64,000 bases of DNA, taken from the NCBI GenBank assembly GCA_051208045.1, contig JBPJFY010000005.1, forward strand, positions 124,001-188,000, written 5' to 3'. Shown piece by piece: positions 8,725 to 16,507 of the stretch. Position 1 is the first letter of the stretch. The number at the start of each line of letters is the position of its first letter. The notes beneath the pieces are model-generated. The model was not told the origin of the DNA. It saw only the letters and a program-made list of their open reading frames with translations, and ran no database searches. This DNA comes from LZORAL124-50-18 sp051208045. GTDB taxonomy: Bacteria; Pseudomonadota; Gammaproteobacteria; Pseudomonadales; Oleiphilaceae. A program made the position numbers and the translations under genes.

Positions 8725-8997
8725 ATGCAGCTGAGTAATGATGCGTTATCCAATCATGAAGTGACCATCTGTATGAAAGGCGGCGCTGTGCTTGGGCCGT
8801 TTCATGCTGTGTGGAGCAAAGAATCCACAAGTGACGTGAGAGAGTTATCCAAAGAGTATGAGTTGTTTTTGCAGGGCAATGCCCAAACTCGTTATAAATA
8901 TCACTTGCATGATACCTACTCAAACAGCGTACATTCATTGATAGTGCGTTTTGAGGAAGTGGCGGCCATCTATGACAACGTGAAGTTGCGAAGCTGA
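8725..8997 (+). CDS. small hypothetical protein
   Basis: About 90 residues, no family recognised. It starts MQLSNDALSNHEVTICMKGG at ATG 8725, preceded by a strong ribosome site (GAGGGGAGG). It begins 13 bases after the wax ester synthase stop, so the two are probably cotranscribed. The protein is polar with no signal peptide or membrane segment; the C-terminal part alternates hydrophobic residues (HSLIVRFEEVAAIYDNVKL), suggesting a small beta-rich fold. A role linked to storage-lipid synthesis is suggested only by position. Confidence 0.6.
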   Translation: MQLSNDALSNHEVTICMKGGAVLGPFHAVWSKESTSDVRELSKEYELFLQGNAQTRYKYHLHDTYSNSVHSLIVRFEEVAAIYDNVKLRS

Positions 8998-9027
8998 ATC
9001 TGGCGGTTGAATCTCAAAAGGCCCGCT

Positions 9028-9057
9028 CCGCTGCACTGGCTTGAGCCGAAGCAGCGG
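9028..9057. terminator. weak hairpin between convergent genes
   Basis: CCGCTGC (9028-9034) pairs with GCAGCGG (9051-9057), a 7-base stem with a 16-base loop, in the short space between the convergent small gene and the Yip1 gene. No T-run follows on either strand, so termination activity is doubtful. Confidence 0.3.
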
Positions 9058-9083
9058 ACGGACGGTGAAAGGCTGTGTGAGGG

Positions 9084-9686
9084 TTACTCGATATAGACCG
9101 GGCTGAAACCCACCGACCAGATGATGACCGTCGCAGCAAAAAGCGAAACGAGCATCACCAAACCCACAGTCATCACGGCACTGGAAAACATGAATCCGCG
9201 TTCTTCCGGGATGCCCATTACGATGGGAAGCCCCTGATACAGCAGCACGACGGCATAGCCCATCGCGGCGATGCCAACGAGTAATACCACCCAGATAGAA
9301 GGATAAACCGCTGCGACTCCGGCGATAAACAAGGGGGACGCCGCGTAAGCAGCAAGGGTGTAGCCGCGTGATTTGCCATCGGTAACGCCATAGGTGCCCG
9401 CGAAGAAATCAATGAATTTGCCCATGATGAAAACGCCACAGTTCATAGCAATGTAAAACAAGACACACAATATCATGGCACTTGTGGGGGTAAGGCGCAC
9501 CGGATCACCTCCGGCGATTTGCCATCCTGTGATGGTGGACCCGATATAGCTAGCCACCGCAGGTATCAGCGCGAGTATCACCACGTGACCAAAAGGGGAT
9601 TGGTCGCTTTTTTCACTTTCCAGACGAATAGATTTCCATTCAAGAATGGGGTGAGTAATCAGCCCCAGTGCTCTGCCAAAACTCAT
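9084..9686 (-). CDS. Yip1-family inner membrane protein
   Basis: A 200-residue polytopic membrane protein with about five hydrophobic segments. The start LITHPILEWKSIRLE is the typical opening of bacterial Yip1/DUF1282 proteins, followed by VVILALIPAVASYIGS and a loop with FAGTYGVTDGKSRGYTLAAYAASP, also characteristic. Function is unknown. I chose the ATG at 9686 (MSFGRALG) because AGGAGA lies at proper distance; starts six and more bases upstream are crowded against that site. Confidence 0.8.
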   Translation of the reverse strand: MSFGRALGLITHPILEWKSIRLESEKSDQSPFGHVVILALIPAVASYIGSTITGWQIAGGDPVRLTPTSAMILCVLFYIAMNCGVFIMGKFIDFFAGTYGVTDGKSRGYTLAAYAASPLFIAGVAAVYPSIWVVLLVGIAAMGYAVVLLYQGLPIVMGIPEERGFMFSSAVMTVGLVMLVSLFAATVIIWSVGFSPVYIE

Positions 9687-9929
9687 GCACATTTCTCCTG
9701 TATTTTTGTTGTTGTGTAGAACTGCCATACATTTTGTGTATCAAAGAATCACCTTTCGGGATACCTCTACTAGCATTGTTGAATTTTTAACCTCGCTGGT
9801 CAAGTCAGTTTTCTTGATCGAGATTGTCGTGACATCGTATAGAAGGCTCTTGCCCTCTGGCCTGCTTAAAGGGTGTCACACAAGTGTTCCGCTTATCAGT
9901 TGATTATTGTATGCTACGGTTCCAACAGC

Positions 9930-11783
9930 ATGTGTCATTTTTTTGGTTGGGCAAAAGTGAAGTATTTTGGGTTGATTCGAACGATATTGGCTGCTGGTTT
10001 TATACTGGCAGGATGGTCGCCATCGCTGATGGCGGCAACAGCGGAATTCCGACCGGCGATTCTGTTTAACTCTTCGGTATTAAAAGACCAGGCATTTAAT
10101 GAGTCTTTGTTACGGGGGATGGATACTTTCAAGAACAAACGCGGCGTTGACTATCGCATGGAAACCGAGCCTGATCTGCAAAAGTATAGCGCTACCCTGG
10201 AAAAACTCGCGCTGGATAAGTTTGATCCCATCGTAGTGCCCGGATTCAGTGTCGCCGACAAAGTGCAGCAGATTGCTCAGCGATACCCCCAAACCACATT
10301 CATCGCCATTGATTACACCGTGTCCGCATCCAATGTGTATTCGGTGCTGTTTCACGAACAGGAAGGCGCGTTCCTTGCGGGCTATCTTGCGGCGGAAGTG
10401 TCTCCTTCCACGCGATTTGGATTTATCGGCGGAATGGATGTGCCGGTCATACAGAAGTTTCGTAACGGGTTTGAAGCGGGATTGAAGTTCGCGAACAAAG
10501 ACGCTGAATTGCTTTCAACCTATATCGAGAATCTGATCGGAGAAGACGAACGCTCGCTGGTAAGTCCCTGGGAGAGCCGGTCGCTGGCGTCCAAAGCCGC
10601 GCAATCGTTGATTGATGAAGGTGTGGACATTCTTTTCCCTGCGACCGGTGGTGCAGGGATAGGAGCAATTGATACAGCCGCAGAGAGCGGCAAGCTGGTG
10701 ATTGGCGTCGACACGAATCAGGACGGCCTTCGCCCGGGTAAAGTGCTGACGTCGGTAGTGAAAAAGCTGGACCATGCGGTGTATGTCGCTTTGCTCAGTC
10801 ATCAAAAAGGGCGTTGGGTCAGTCGGGTCAAGCATTTGGGTGTGGCCCAGGGCGCGGTCGATATCACCATGGATGAGCACAATGCACCGCTGATTCCAGC
10901 CGAAGTGAAGCAGCGCCTGGAGGCATTAAAGCGGAAGTTGCTCACCGGGGAACTCCACATCGCCGAAACGGGCGAAGTGACGCGCTATGATTTCGCAGAG
11001 ACACAAACCCAAACGCCCCCCATGCTGGTGTTGGGCATGACCAGTGAACACCAGTTCCCGTTTACCACGACGCAAGGTGAAACCATCAACGGTATCAAGC
11101 CTGGATTGATTGCGGAAGGCATGGCCTTACTCAATCGGGATCTGGGTGTGACGATTCGGTTGGTGCGAAAGCCTTACAATGAACTCATTGCCGATCTTGA
11201 GAACAACGTTATCAATGGGGTGGCGATGTTCTCGTTCGATTTTCACCACAATTCGATTGCCAAGTTCCCGGTAAACGGGAATGAAATTGACGTATCCAAA
11301 CGCATGTTTACAGAGCGGTGGGCACTGTTTCAGCGAAAAGGCGTTTCGGTACCCTGGAATGGGGAAATCACCGAGGCACTGGGGCCCATCTCTGTGTCGT
11401 CAGAATCGTCTATCCTGCCGGAAATGAAAAAGCTTTCTTCGCAGATTGTAGAGTCGGATACGCTGGCAGGGTGCTTTGAGTCGCTTCAGCGAGGTGAAAA
11501 GGATATTCTGGTTGCCGCACCGGATTTACATGCCAGGAAGGTACTGAAAGACATTCAGGGACAGGTGGCCGGGTTGATTGAACCGAACATTTCCATGCTG
11601 ATGCCTTATATCACCGACAAACACTATTATCTTGCTTTTTCCAATCAGTTTTTTGAGCAGTATCCCCAGTTTGCCCAGCGTGCCTGGAATCAGGTGTCCC
11701 AGCTCCGCGAGTCGCCGGAATTATGGGAAGCCAGTGACAAGTATTTTGAAGGGGAAGCCAAAGACACGGTAATGAATGAGTAA
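9930..11783 (+). CDS. periplasmic protein fusing a BMP-type and an SBP-type binding domain
   Basis: About 617 residues. After a signal peptide (LIRTILAAGFILAGWSPSLMAA), residues about 40-345 resemble the basic-membrane-protein/PnrA (nucleoside-type) periplasmic binding family: ILFNSSVLKDQAFNES, DPIVVPGFSVADKVQQIA, HEQEGAFLAGYLAAEVS, FIGGMDVPVIQKF, GVDTNQDGLRPGKVLTSVVK. From about residue 365 a second domain begins (MLVLGMTSEHQFPF...GLIAEGMALLNRDL...YNELIADLENNVINGVAMFSF) that looks like a type II (SBP_bac_3-like) solute-binding domain and runs to the end. No permease or ATPase gene is adjacent, so it may be a sensor or orphan binder. ATG 9930 or GTG 9957 are both possible starts. The end overlaps rlmA by 8 bases. 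Confidence 0.75.
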   Translation: MCHFFGWAKVKYFGLIRTILAAGFILAGWSPSLMAATAEFRPAILFNSSVLKDQAFNESLLRGMDTFKNKRGVDYRMETEPDLQKYSATLEKLALDKFDPIVVPGFSVADKVQQIAQRYPQTTFIAIDYTVSASNVYSVLFHEQEGAFLAGYLAAEVSPSTRFGFIGGMDVPVIQKFRNGFEAGLKFANKDAELLSTYIENLIGEDERSLVSPWESRSLASKAAQSLIDEGVDILFPATGGAGIGAIDTAAESGKLVIGVDTNQDGLRPGKVLTSVVKKLDHAVYVALLSHQKGRWVSRVKHLGVAQGAVDITMDEHNAPLIPAEVKQRLEALKRKLLTGELHIAETGEVTRYDFAETQTQTPPMLVLGMTSEHQFPFTTTQGETINGIKPGLIAEGMALLNRDLGVTIRLVRKPYNELIADLENNVINGVAMFSFDFHHNSIAKFPVNGNEIDVSKRMFTERWALFQRKGVSVPWNGEITEALGPISVSSESSILPEMKKLSSQIVESDTLAGCFESLQRGEKDILVAAPDLHARKVLKDIQGQVAGLIEPNISMLMPYITDKHYYLAFSNQFFEQYPQFAQRAWNQVSQLRESPELWEASDKYFEGEAKDTVMNE

Positions 11784-12696
11784 GGTGCCTGAATTTTCTC
11801 TGGCCTGCCCGGTCTGTAAGTCTCCCCTGGCGCTCACAGAGCGCGTATACCGCTGTGCGGAGGGGCACGCCTATGATCTGGCCCGGCAAGGGTATGTCAA
11901 TCTTTTGATGAGCCATCGGAAGAAGTCGAAAAATCCGGGGGATGATCGAGCGATGGTGCTGGCGCGCTCTGCTTTCCTGAATCAGGGGTATTATGCGCCT
12001 TTCCTGCAACGCGTTATTGAAAACACCCTGCAAGGCAACACCGGGGAGCGAATACTGCCATCGCTGTTTCTGGATGTGGGATGTGGTGAAGGGTATTACA
12101 CCCTGGGATTGATGAGTGCGCTGGAGGCGTCGGCGGATTCCGGGGTATGGAAATACACCCCCAAAGGGATCGGGTTGGACATTTCAAAAGAAGCGATCCT
12201 GGCCGCTTGTCGGCGAAATCAACGTTTCGAGAACATGAGCTGGATGGTCGCCAGTGGCGCGGATATTCCAGTTCAAACGAACGCAGTCGATGTGTTGCTG
12301 TGTGTGTTCTCACGGCTGATGCCAGCAGAATTTCTGCGTGTTTTGCAACCCGAGGGCCGTTTGGTCGTGGCGGGAGCTGCAGAGAATCACCTTCAGGAAT
12401 TACGCTCGGTTTTGTACGATGAGGTTCGACAGAAACCGTTCTCTGTCGATGCGGAACTCGGCCCGGGTTTTCGGTGTATTCAGCGCGATCGGTTCAGCTT
12501 CCGGTTCACCATGAATGAACCGGAAGATCTGGACGCACTGCTCATGATGACGCCACACGGCTGGCGAACAGCGCCAGACAAAAAGACGCGCATTCATGCG
12601 TTGTTGGGCAAGCCAATCACCGGTGACTTTCAAATAGAGGTCTGGGTGCCCGCGTTGGAGTCAACAGGATCGGATGAAGGAACGCTTTCTAACTAA
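11776..12696 (+). CDS. rlmA: RlmA, 23S rRNA (guanine-N1)-methyltransferase
   Basis: A 306-residue SAM-dependent methyltransferase that modifies helix 35 of 23S rRNA (G745 in E. coli). The N-terminal zinc finger is visible: C11, C14, C27 and H31 in ACPVCK...YRCAEGHAYD, followed by RQGYVNLLM. It has GDDRAMVLARSAFLNQGYYAP and SAM motif I LDVGCGEGYYT, all typical. It is slightly longer than the E. coli enzyme (about 270). It overlaps the upstream binding-protein gene and is 15 bases ahead of the copper chaperone gene, so all three may share a transcript. Confidence 0.9.
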   Translation: MSKVPEFSLACPVCKSPLALTERVYRCAEGHAYDLARQGYVNLLMSHRKKSKNPGDDRAMVLARSAFLNQGYYAPFLQRVIENTLQGNTGERILPSLFLDVGCGEGYYTLGLMSALEASADSGVWKYTPKGIGLDISKEAILAACRRNQRFENMSWMVASGADIPVQTNAVDVLLCVFSRLMPAEFLRVLQPEGRLVVAGAAENHLQELRSVLYDEVRQKPFSVDAELGPGFRCIQRDRFSFRFTMNEPEDLDALLMMTPHGWRTAPDKKTRIHALLGKPITGDFQIEVWVPALESTGSDEGTLSN

Positions 12697-12711
12697 ATCG
12701 GACGTTTTGAT

Positions 12712-13245
12712 ATGGTAAAACCACGAACTTTCCTGGTGCAGTGTGCGCTTGCCGGCGTTTTGCTCGGGGGCGGTGTGCTCTCGGCAGATGAAATTGCTGG
12801 CGATCGAATGGTAATGGACAGAAACAATACCTCCGCCATCGAGTATTCTGATGGTTGGGTGCGTCTGGTGCCCCCCGTTTCTTCTGTGACGGCCGCCTAT
12901 CTTGCGCTGACGAATCATTCACACAGTAGCGATACACTCGTTGGGGTGAGCTCTGAGCAGGCAGACAAAGTCGAGCTGCATACGATGGATATGTCTAATG
13001 GCATGATGAAGATGCAGCAGGTTCAGCAGGTGTCATTACCCATGCATCAGCGCGTCGAACTGTCGCCGGGCGGTCTGCACATCATGATGATGGGATTAAA
13101 AAAGCCTCTTACCCTGGATGATCATGTAACGCTGCGATTGGAGTTTGCGGAAAGTGATCCCATGACTGTTACTTTGCCAGTGCGGCAGGACGCGGGTGAA
13201 CAGGAAGAGCGCGCTATGGACCACTCTTCCTCCCACAAACACTAG
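12712..13245 (+). CDS. PCu(A)C-family periplasmic copper chaperone
   Basis: A 177-residue secreted protein with an N-terminal signal peptide (LVQCALAGVLLGGGVLSADE). The core has the family pattern: VTAAYLALTNHS, then VELHTMDMSNGMMKMQQV and LSPGGLHIMMMGLKKPL, in which the His/Met copper(I) ligands (H-x-M ... M ... H-x-M) are present. The C-terminus is His-rich (MDHSSSHKH) and may bind extra metal. Members deliver copper to the CuA centre of cytochrome oxidase or to other periplasmic targets. It follows rlmA closely; no SCO gene is next to it. Confidence 0.9.
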   Translation: MVKPRTFLVQCALAGVLLGGGVLSADEIAGDRMVMDRNNTSAIEYSDGWVRLVPPVSSVTAAYLALTNHSHSSDTLVGVSSEQADKVELHTMDMSNGMMKMQQVQQVSLPMHQRVELSPGGLHIMMMGLKKPLTLDDHVTLRLEFAESDPMTVTLPVRQDAGEQEERAMDHSSSHKH

Positions 13246-13272
13246 TTGTGTTTTGTGACGATCAGGGACGTT

Positions 13273-13965
13273 TTACAACGAACCCTGTTCGTCGCGCTCG
13301 ATGGCCTCATCGAGTGCGGCCAGAAAGCCTTCCCGGGATTTGAGTTTGGTTTGGTGATGCGCCTTCATGTTCAACGTATCCCGGTAATGTGCAGCCACTT
13401 CCTGTGCGCGGCTCAGCACCGAGGCGGGCTCAACAAGTTCATCCAGAAAGCCGGCGTTTTGCGCTTGCTCCGGATCAAAAATTTCAGCGGTATTGACTGA
13501 GCGCTCAAAGTACGGGATTGCCAGGCGGTTGTGGGCTAATTCGATGCCTGCATAGTGCATGGTGATGCCAATGGCCACTTCGTTCAGCCCGATTTTAAAT
13601 GGGCCTTGCGCGCCGATACGGTAATCAGACGACAACAGCAAAAAAGCGCCTTTGGCAATCGCATGTCCCTCACATGCGGCAATGATGGGGGTGGAAAACG
13701 CCAGTAAGCGCCGGGACAAACTGGAGCCCGCTTTCACCAGGTTCAGTGCGTCAGGCAGGCTTTTCTGCATGGTTTTCAGGTCGTAACCGCCTGAAAAAAT
13801 GCCGGTTTGTCCGGTAATGATGACCACCGCTCCCGCCTCTTCGGCCTGGTCGAGTGCCGCGTGAAAGGCGTCAATCACTTCGTGGGATATCGCGTTGACC
13901 TTGCCATTGTTCAGACGGATCTCGGCAATCCCCTGGTCCAGGGTGAAGTCAATTAGTGCAGTCAT
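13273..13965 (-). CDS. enoyl-CoA hydratase/isomerase-family (crotonase fold) protein
   Basis: A 230-residue crotonase-fold protein: GIAEIRLNNGKVNAIS, TGQTGIFSGGYDLKTM (oxyanion hole and CoA site), ACEGHAIAKGAFLLLSSDYRI and KIGLNEVAIGI. The position of the first hydratase catalytic Glu (GGGCEL in classical crotonases) is Phe here (AKGAFL), while the second Glu is kept (LNEVAIG). It is therefore probably not a classical enoyl-CoA hydratase; an isomerase or other crotonase activity is possible. ATG 13965 has AGGAGA five bases upstream, so the longer open frame is not used. Confidence 0.85.
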   Translation of the reverse strand: MTALIDFTLDQGIAEIRLNNGKVNAISHEVIDAFHAALDQAEEAGAVVIITGQTGIFSGGYDLKTMQKSLPDALNLVKAGSSLSRRLLAFSTPIIAACEGHAIAKGAFLLLSSDYRIGAQGPFKIGLNEVAIGITMHYAGIELAHNRLAIPYFERSVNTAEIFDPEQAQNAGFLDELVEPASVLSRAQEVAAHYRDTLNMKAHHQTKLKSREGFLAALDEAIERDEQGSL

Positions 13966-14076
13966 AGAGGTCTCCTGAAAACGGGTGTGTAAAAGCCAGA
14001 CAGGCAAATGCGGATCAGGGGACAGAGTCTATCCCGAAAGCGCGGGTAAAGCGAATGGATATTTGCGCCGAAATTT

Positions 14077-14961
14077 TCATCGAGACTGAAGAAATTTTAT
14101 GATGATATCAACGGCTTCCCCCGGTTCAGAGGCATATTGGAACAGTGCTAAATCCTCTTCACTGATCATGCCTTCTTCGACCAAGGCTTCCCAATGAATG
14201 ATTCTGTCCCAGTATTCCCGACCAAACAGAATTACAGGTAAGGGGGCTATTTTTTTTGTTTGTATCAGTGTTAGCGTTTCAAACAACTCATCAAGCGTGC
14301 CGTAGCCGCCAGGAAAGGCAACGAGCGCTTTAGCGCGCATAAGGAAGTGCATTTTGCGCATGGCAAAATAGTGGAATTGGAAGCACAGTTCCGGGGTGAT
14401 GTAGGGGTTGGGTGTCTGTTCCTTTGGAAGGACTATATTTAGGCCGATGGATTTTCCACTGGCCTCTGCACAGCCTCGGTTGGCCGCCTCCATAATGCCT
14501 GGGCCTCCGCCGGTGATAATATGAATGGGCTTTCCAAAATCACGAGCAGTTTTTTCTGTGAGTAACCTCGAGAAAGTACGTGACTGTTCGTAATAGCCAG
14601 CGTGCTCCAGCAATTTAGTTGCCTGCTTTAGACGTTTTGCTTTTTCAGGCGTATTATCCGGTAAATTGTTGGCCTCTTGATAGGCCGTATCTGCTGCCTC
14701 AAGTGACGGCGACCGGGCACTGCCAAAGACCACGACAGTGTCTTGGATGCCATGCTCACGCATGATGAGATCCGGTTTGCTGAGTTCCAGTAGTAGTCGT
14801 ACCGGGCGCATTTCATCACGCAGAATAAAGTTGTGATCATCAAATGCAAGCTTGTAGGACGGAGACTGGATTTGCGCGGTGCTGTTGGTTTCGTTTCTCG
14901 CGCGGTCAACATCCTCTGCGGCAGTAGGGAAGATTCTAGGCGGATTTCTTTCGTAACTCAT
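14077..14961 (-). CDS. LOG-family nucleotide-binding protein (TIGR00730-like)
   Basis: A 294-residue Rossmann-fold protein of the LOG/lysine-decarboxylase-like group. Signatures are VVVFGSARSP, IITGGGPGIMEAANRG and PGGYGTLDELFETLTLIQTKKI, the PGGxGTxxE motif of cytokinin-riboside-monophosphate phosphoribohydrolases. The N-terminal about 80 residues are longer than in minimal LOG proteins. The substrate is probably a nucleotide monophosphate but is not determined. It is the last gene of a five-gene operon; 25 bases separate it from the Usp gene. Confidence 0.88.
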   Translation of the reverse strand: MSYERNPPRIFPTAAEDVDRARNETNSTAQIQSPSYKLAFDDHNFILRDEMRPVRLLLELSKPDLIMREHGIQDTVVVFGSARSPSLEAADTAYQEANNLPDNTPEKAKRLKQATKLLEHAGYYEQSRTFSRLLTEKTARDFGKPIHIITGGGPGIMEAANRGCAEASGKSIGLNIVLPKEQTPNPYITPELCFQFHYFAMRKMHFLMRAKALVAFPGGYGTLDELFETLTLIQTKKIAPLPVILFGREYWDRIIHWEALVEEGMISEEDLALFQYASEPGEAVDIIIKFLQSR

Positions 14962-14986
14962 CTAAGTGTGTAAATCCTGAGTTGGG

Positions 14987-15973
14987 TTATGGTGTTTCGA
15001 CCGGGGAGTGAAAATGATCCGGTTTTACTGCCAGCACAGAGCAGTGTACCTGCTCTAAAATTGACTCGGCGGTGTTGCCGATGATCAAGCCGGGAATGCC
15101 GGTGCGAGCCACCGTTCCCATCACAATAAGATCTGTTTGCAAGGCCTTTGCCTGCACTGGTATCTCCTTAGCCGCGTCCCCTTTGATCAAGTGTTTTTGA
15201 GGGCGTATAAACGAAAAGGCTTTTTCCCCAACACTTTTCTTCATGGCGTCAAGCAGCTCATTGATATTTGCTGCGTAGGTCAGCCGGGCGTCTTCCACAT
15301 ATTTGTTCACTTCATCGTCCGGAAGTTGAGCAAAGCCGCTGTCTCTTAAAAAGCTTTCCGCATAGGCTTGCCAGATGCTCACGACATGCAGATCGGTGAA
15401 TTCATCTACCGAGAATAGGGATGCATAATCCAGAATTTTCAGGTTGAGGCTTTCCTGGGCAGATTGCGCCTCGTCTGACTCTATTTCATCATCCGAAACG
15501 TCCACCGCTGCGAGCACACGCTTAAACGGTTCGGACTGTCCGGGTTTCAGCATCAATACGGGGCAAGGGCATTTACGAAGTAGGTGCATGTCATCGGTTC
15601 CAAAAAGGCGATCCAGCCAGTCTATGTCGTCACTGCATTTGATGACCAAGTCATGCTGGTGCGCAATCACGCGCTGTATTGCTTCGATAAAAAGGGTGCC
15701 GTGGCCTACGACGACGTCGATTTTTTCTGAAGGTGCTGATTGGCCAACCCATGCCTCCAGTGCCTGTTTCTTTTGGATGGCCGCGTGTGAAAGCGCGCTG
15801 TTAAAGTCTTCCCGTGTTTTAAACCAAGTTTTCCAGGGCCCAAGGGGTTTGATGAAGCATGCAACAGTAATTTTCGCCTGGTGGTTTGTTGCAATATTGA
15901 GCGCTTGGGTTAACGCTGTTTCAGAGAAATTTTCAGGTTCAACAATACATAAAATATTTGTAAAGCGTTTCAT
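14987..15973 (-). CDS. tandem universal stress protein (UspE-like)
   Basis: A 328-residue protein with two Usp domains. The first begins ILCIVEPENFSETALTQALNIA and ends around CPCPVLMLKPG. The second begins RVLAAVDVSD and ends with DLIVMGTVARTGIPGLIIGNTAESIL and CSVLAVKPD, including the G-2x-G-9x-G(S/T)-like nucleotide loop. Tandem Usp proteins of this size resemble UspE, which is linked to energy and oxygen stress. It sits between psiE-like and LOG genes in the operon. Confidence 0.88.
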   Translation of the reverse strand: MKRFTNILCIVEPENFSETALTQALNIATNHQAKITVACFIKPLGPWKTWFKTREDFNSALSHAAIQKKQALEAWVGQSAPSEKIDVVVGHGTLFIEAIQRVIAHQHDLVIKCSDDIDWLDRLFGTDDMHLLRKCPCPVLMLKPGQSEPFKRVLAAVDVSDDEIESDEAQSAQESLNLKILDYASLFSVDEFTDLHVVSIWQAYAESFLRDSGFAQLPDDEVNKYVEDARLTYAANINELLDAMKKSVGEKAFSFIRPQKHLIKGDAAKEIPVQAKALQTDLIVMGTVARTGIPGLIIGNTAESILEQVHCSVLAVKPDHFHSPVETP

Positions 15974-16018
15974 TTGAATGCCCCTTGTTGAGTGTATCGA
16001 GCGTTGATTCTGAGCAGT

Positions 16019-16504
16019 TTACTCTGTCGGCTTTTCGGTCACGGGTGGTTGTTCCGGTTCCGTAGGCCTGGGGAACAGCTGGAAGCTGGGCAGTTGTCTC
16101 ACTAGCCAATATCCCACGCTGAGTGCAATGACTAACGCTGCCAGCCCCAATATCTGCATGTCTGTGACGGTCTTAAGGTCCAGTATAATGACCTTTCGTG
16201 AAACTGCCATGAGTGCGGTGGCCACCACAATTTTGACATGAATAACTTCATCCCGAAGATAGATGGTGATATTGACGAAGATTTCGATGGCGATCAAAGC
16301 GGCCATAAACGCACCAAAGGTCGCGAGCATGTCTGTCATGGTGAGAATCAGGATGGGCGCAGTCACCAGTTTCTGGTAGATGAACCAGGCGATATCTATG
16401 ACGCCCATGCAAATCACGAACGTCATGAGCACCGCCATGACCTTGACGCATCGTCGAATAACTGATTGCAGATTATGAATCAGTTTGTCATCCGTAGGTA
16501 CCAT
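16019..16504 (-). CDS. PsiE-family membrane protein
   Basis: A 161-residue inner membrane protein with four hydrophobic segments (VMAVLMTFVICMGVIDIAWFIY; LATFGAFMAALIAIEIFV; VKIVVATALMAVSRKVII; ILGLAALVIALSVGYWLV). The EIFVNITIYL and VIHVKIVVATALMAVSRKVIIL stretches are typical of the phosphate-starvation-inducible PsiE family. The C-terminal tail is proline- and glutamate-rich. Function is unknown. The gene lies 3 bases after the P-type ATPase, so translation is likely coupled. Confidence 0.88.
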   Translation of the reverse strand: MVPTDDKLIHNLQSVIRRCVKVMAVLMTFVICMGVIDIAWFIYQKLVTAPILILTMTDMLATFGAFMAALIAIEIFVNITIYLRDEVIHVKIVVATALMAVSRKVIILDLKTVTDMQILGLAALVIALSVGYWLVRQLPSFQLFPRPTEPEQPPVTEKPTE

Positions 16505-16507
16505 AAC

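Noticed and set aside
14831..14860. TTGTGATCATCAA resembling an FNR half-site pair
   Set aside because: It lies inside the LOG coding sequence with wrong spacing.
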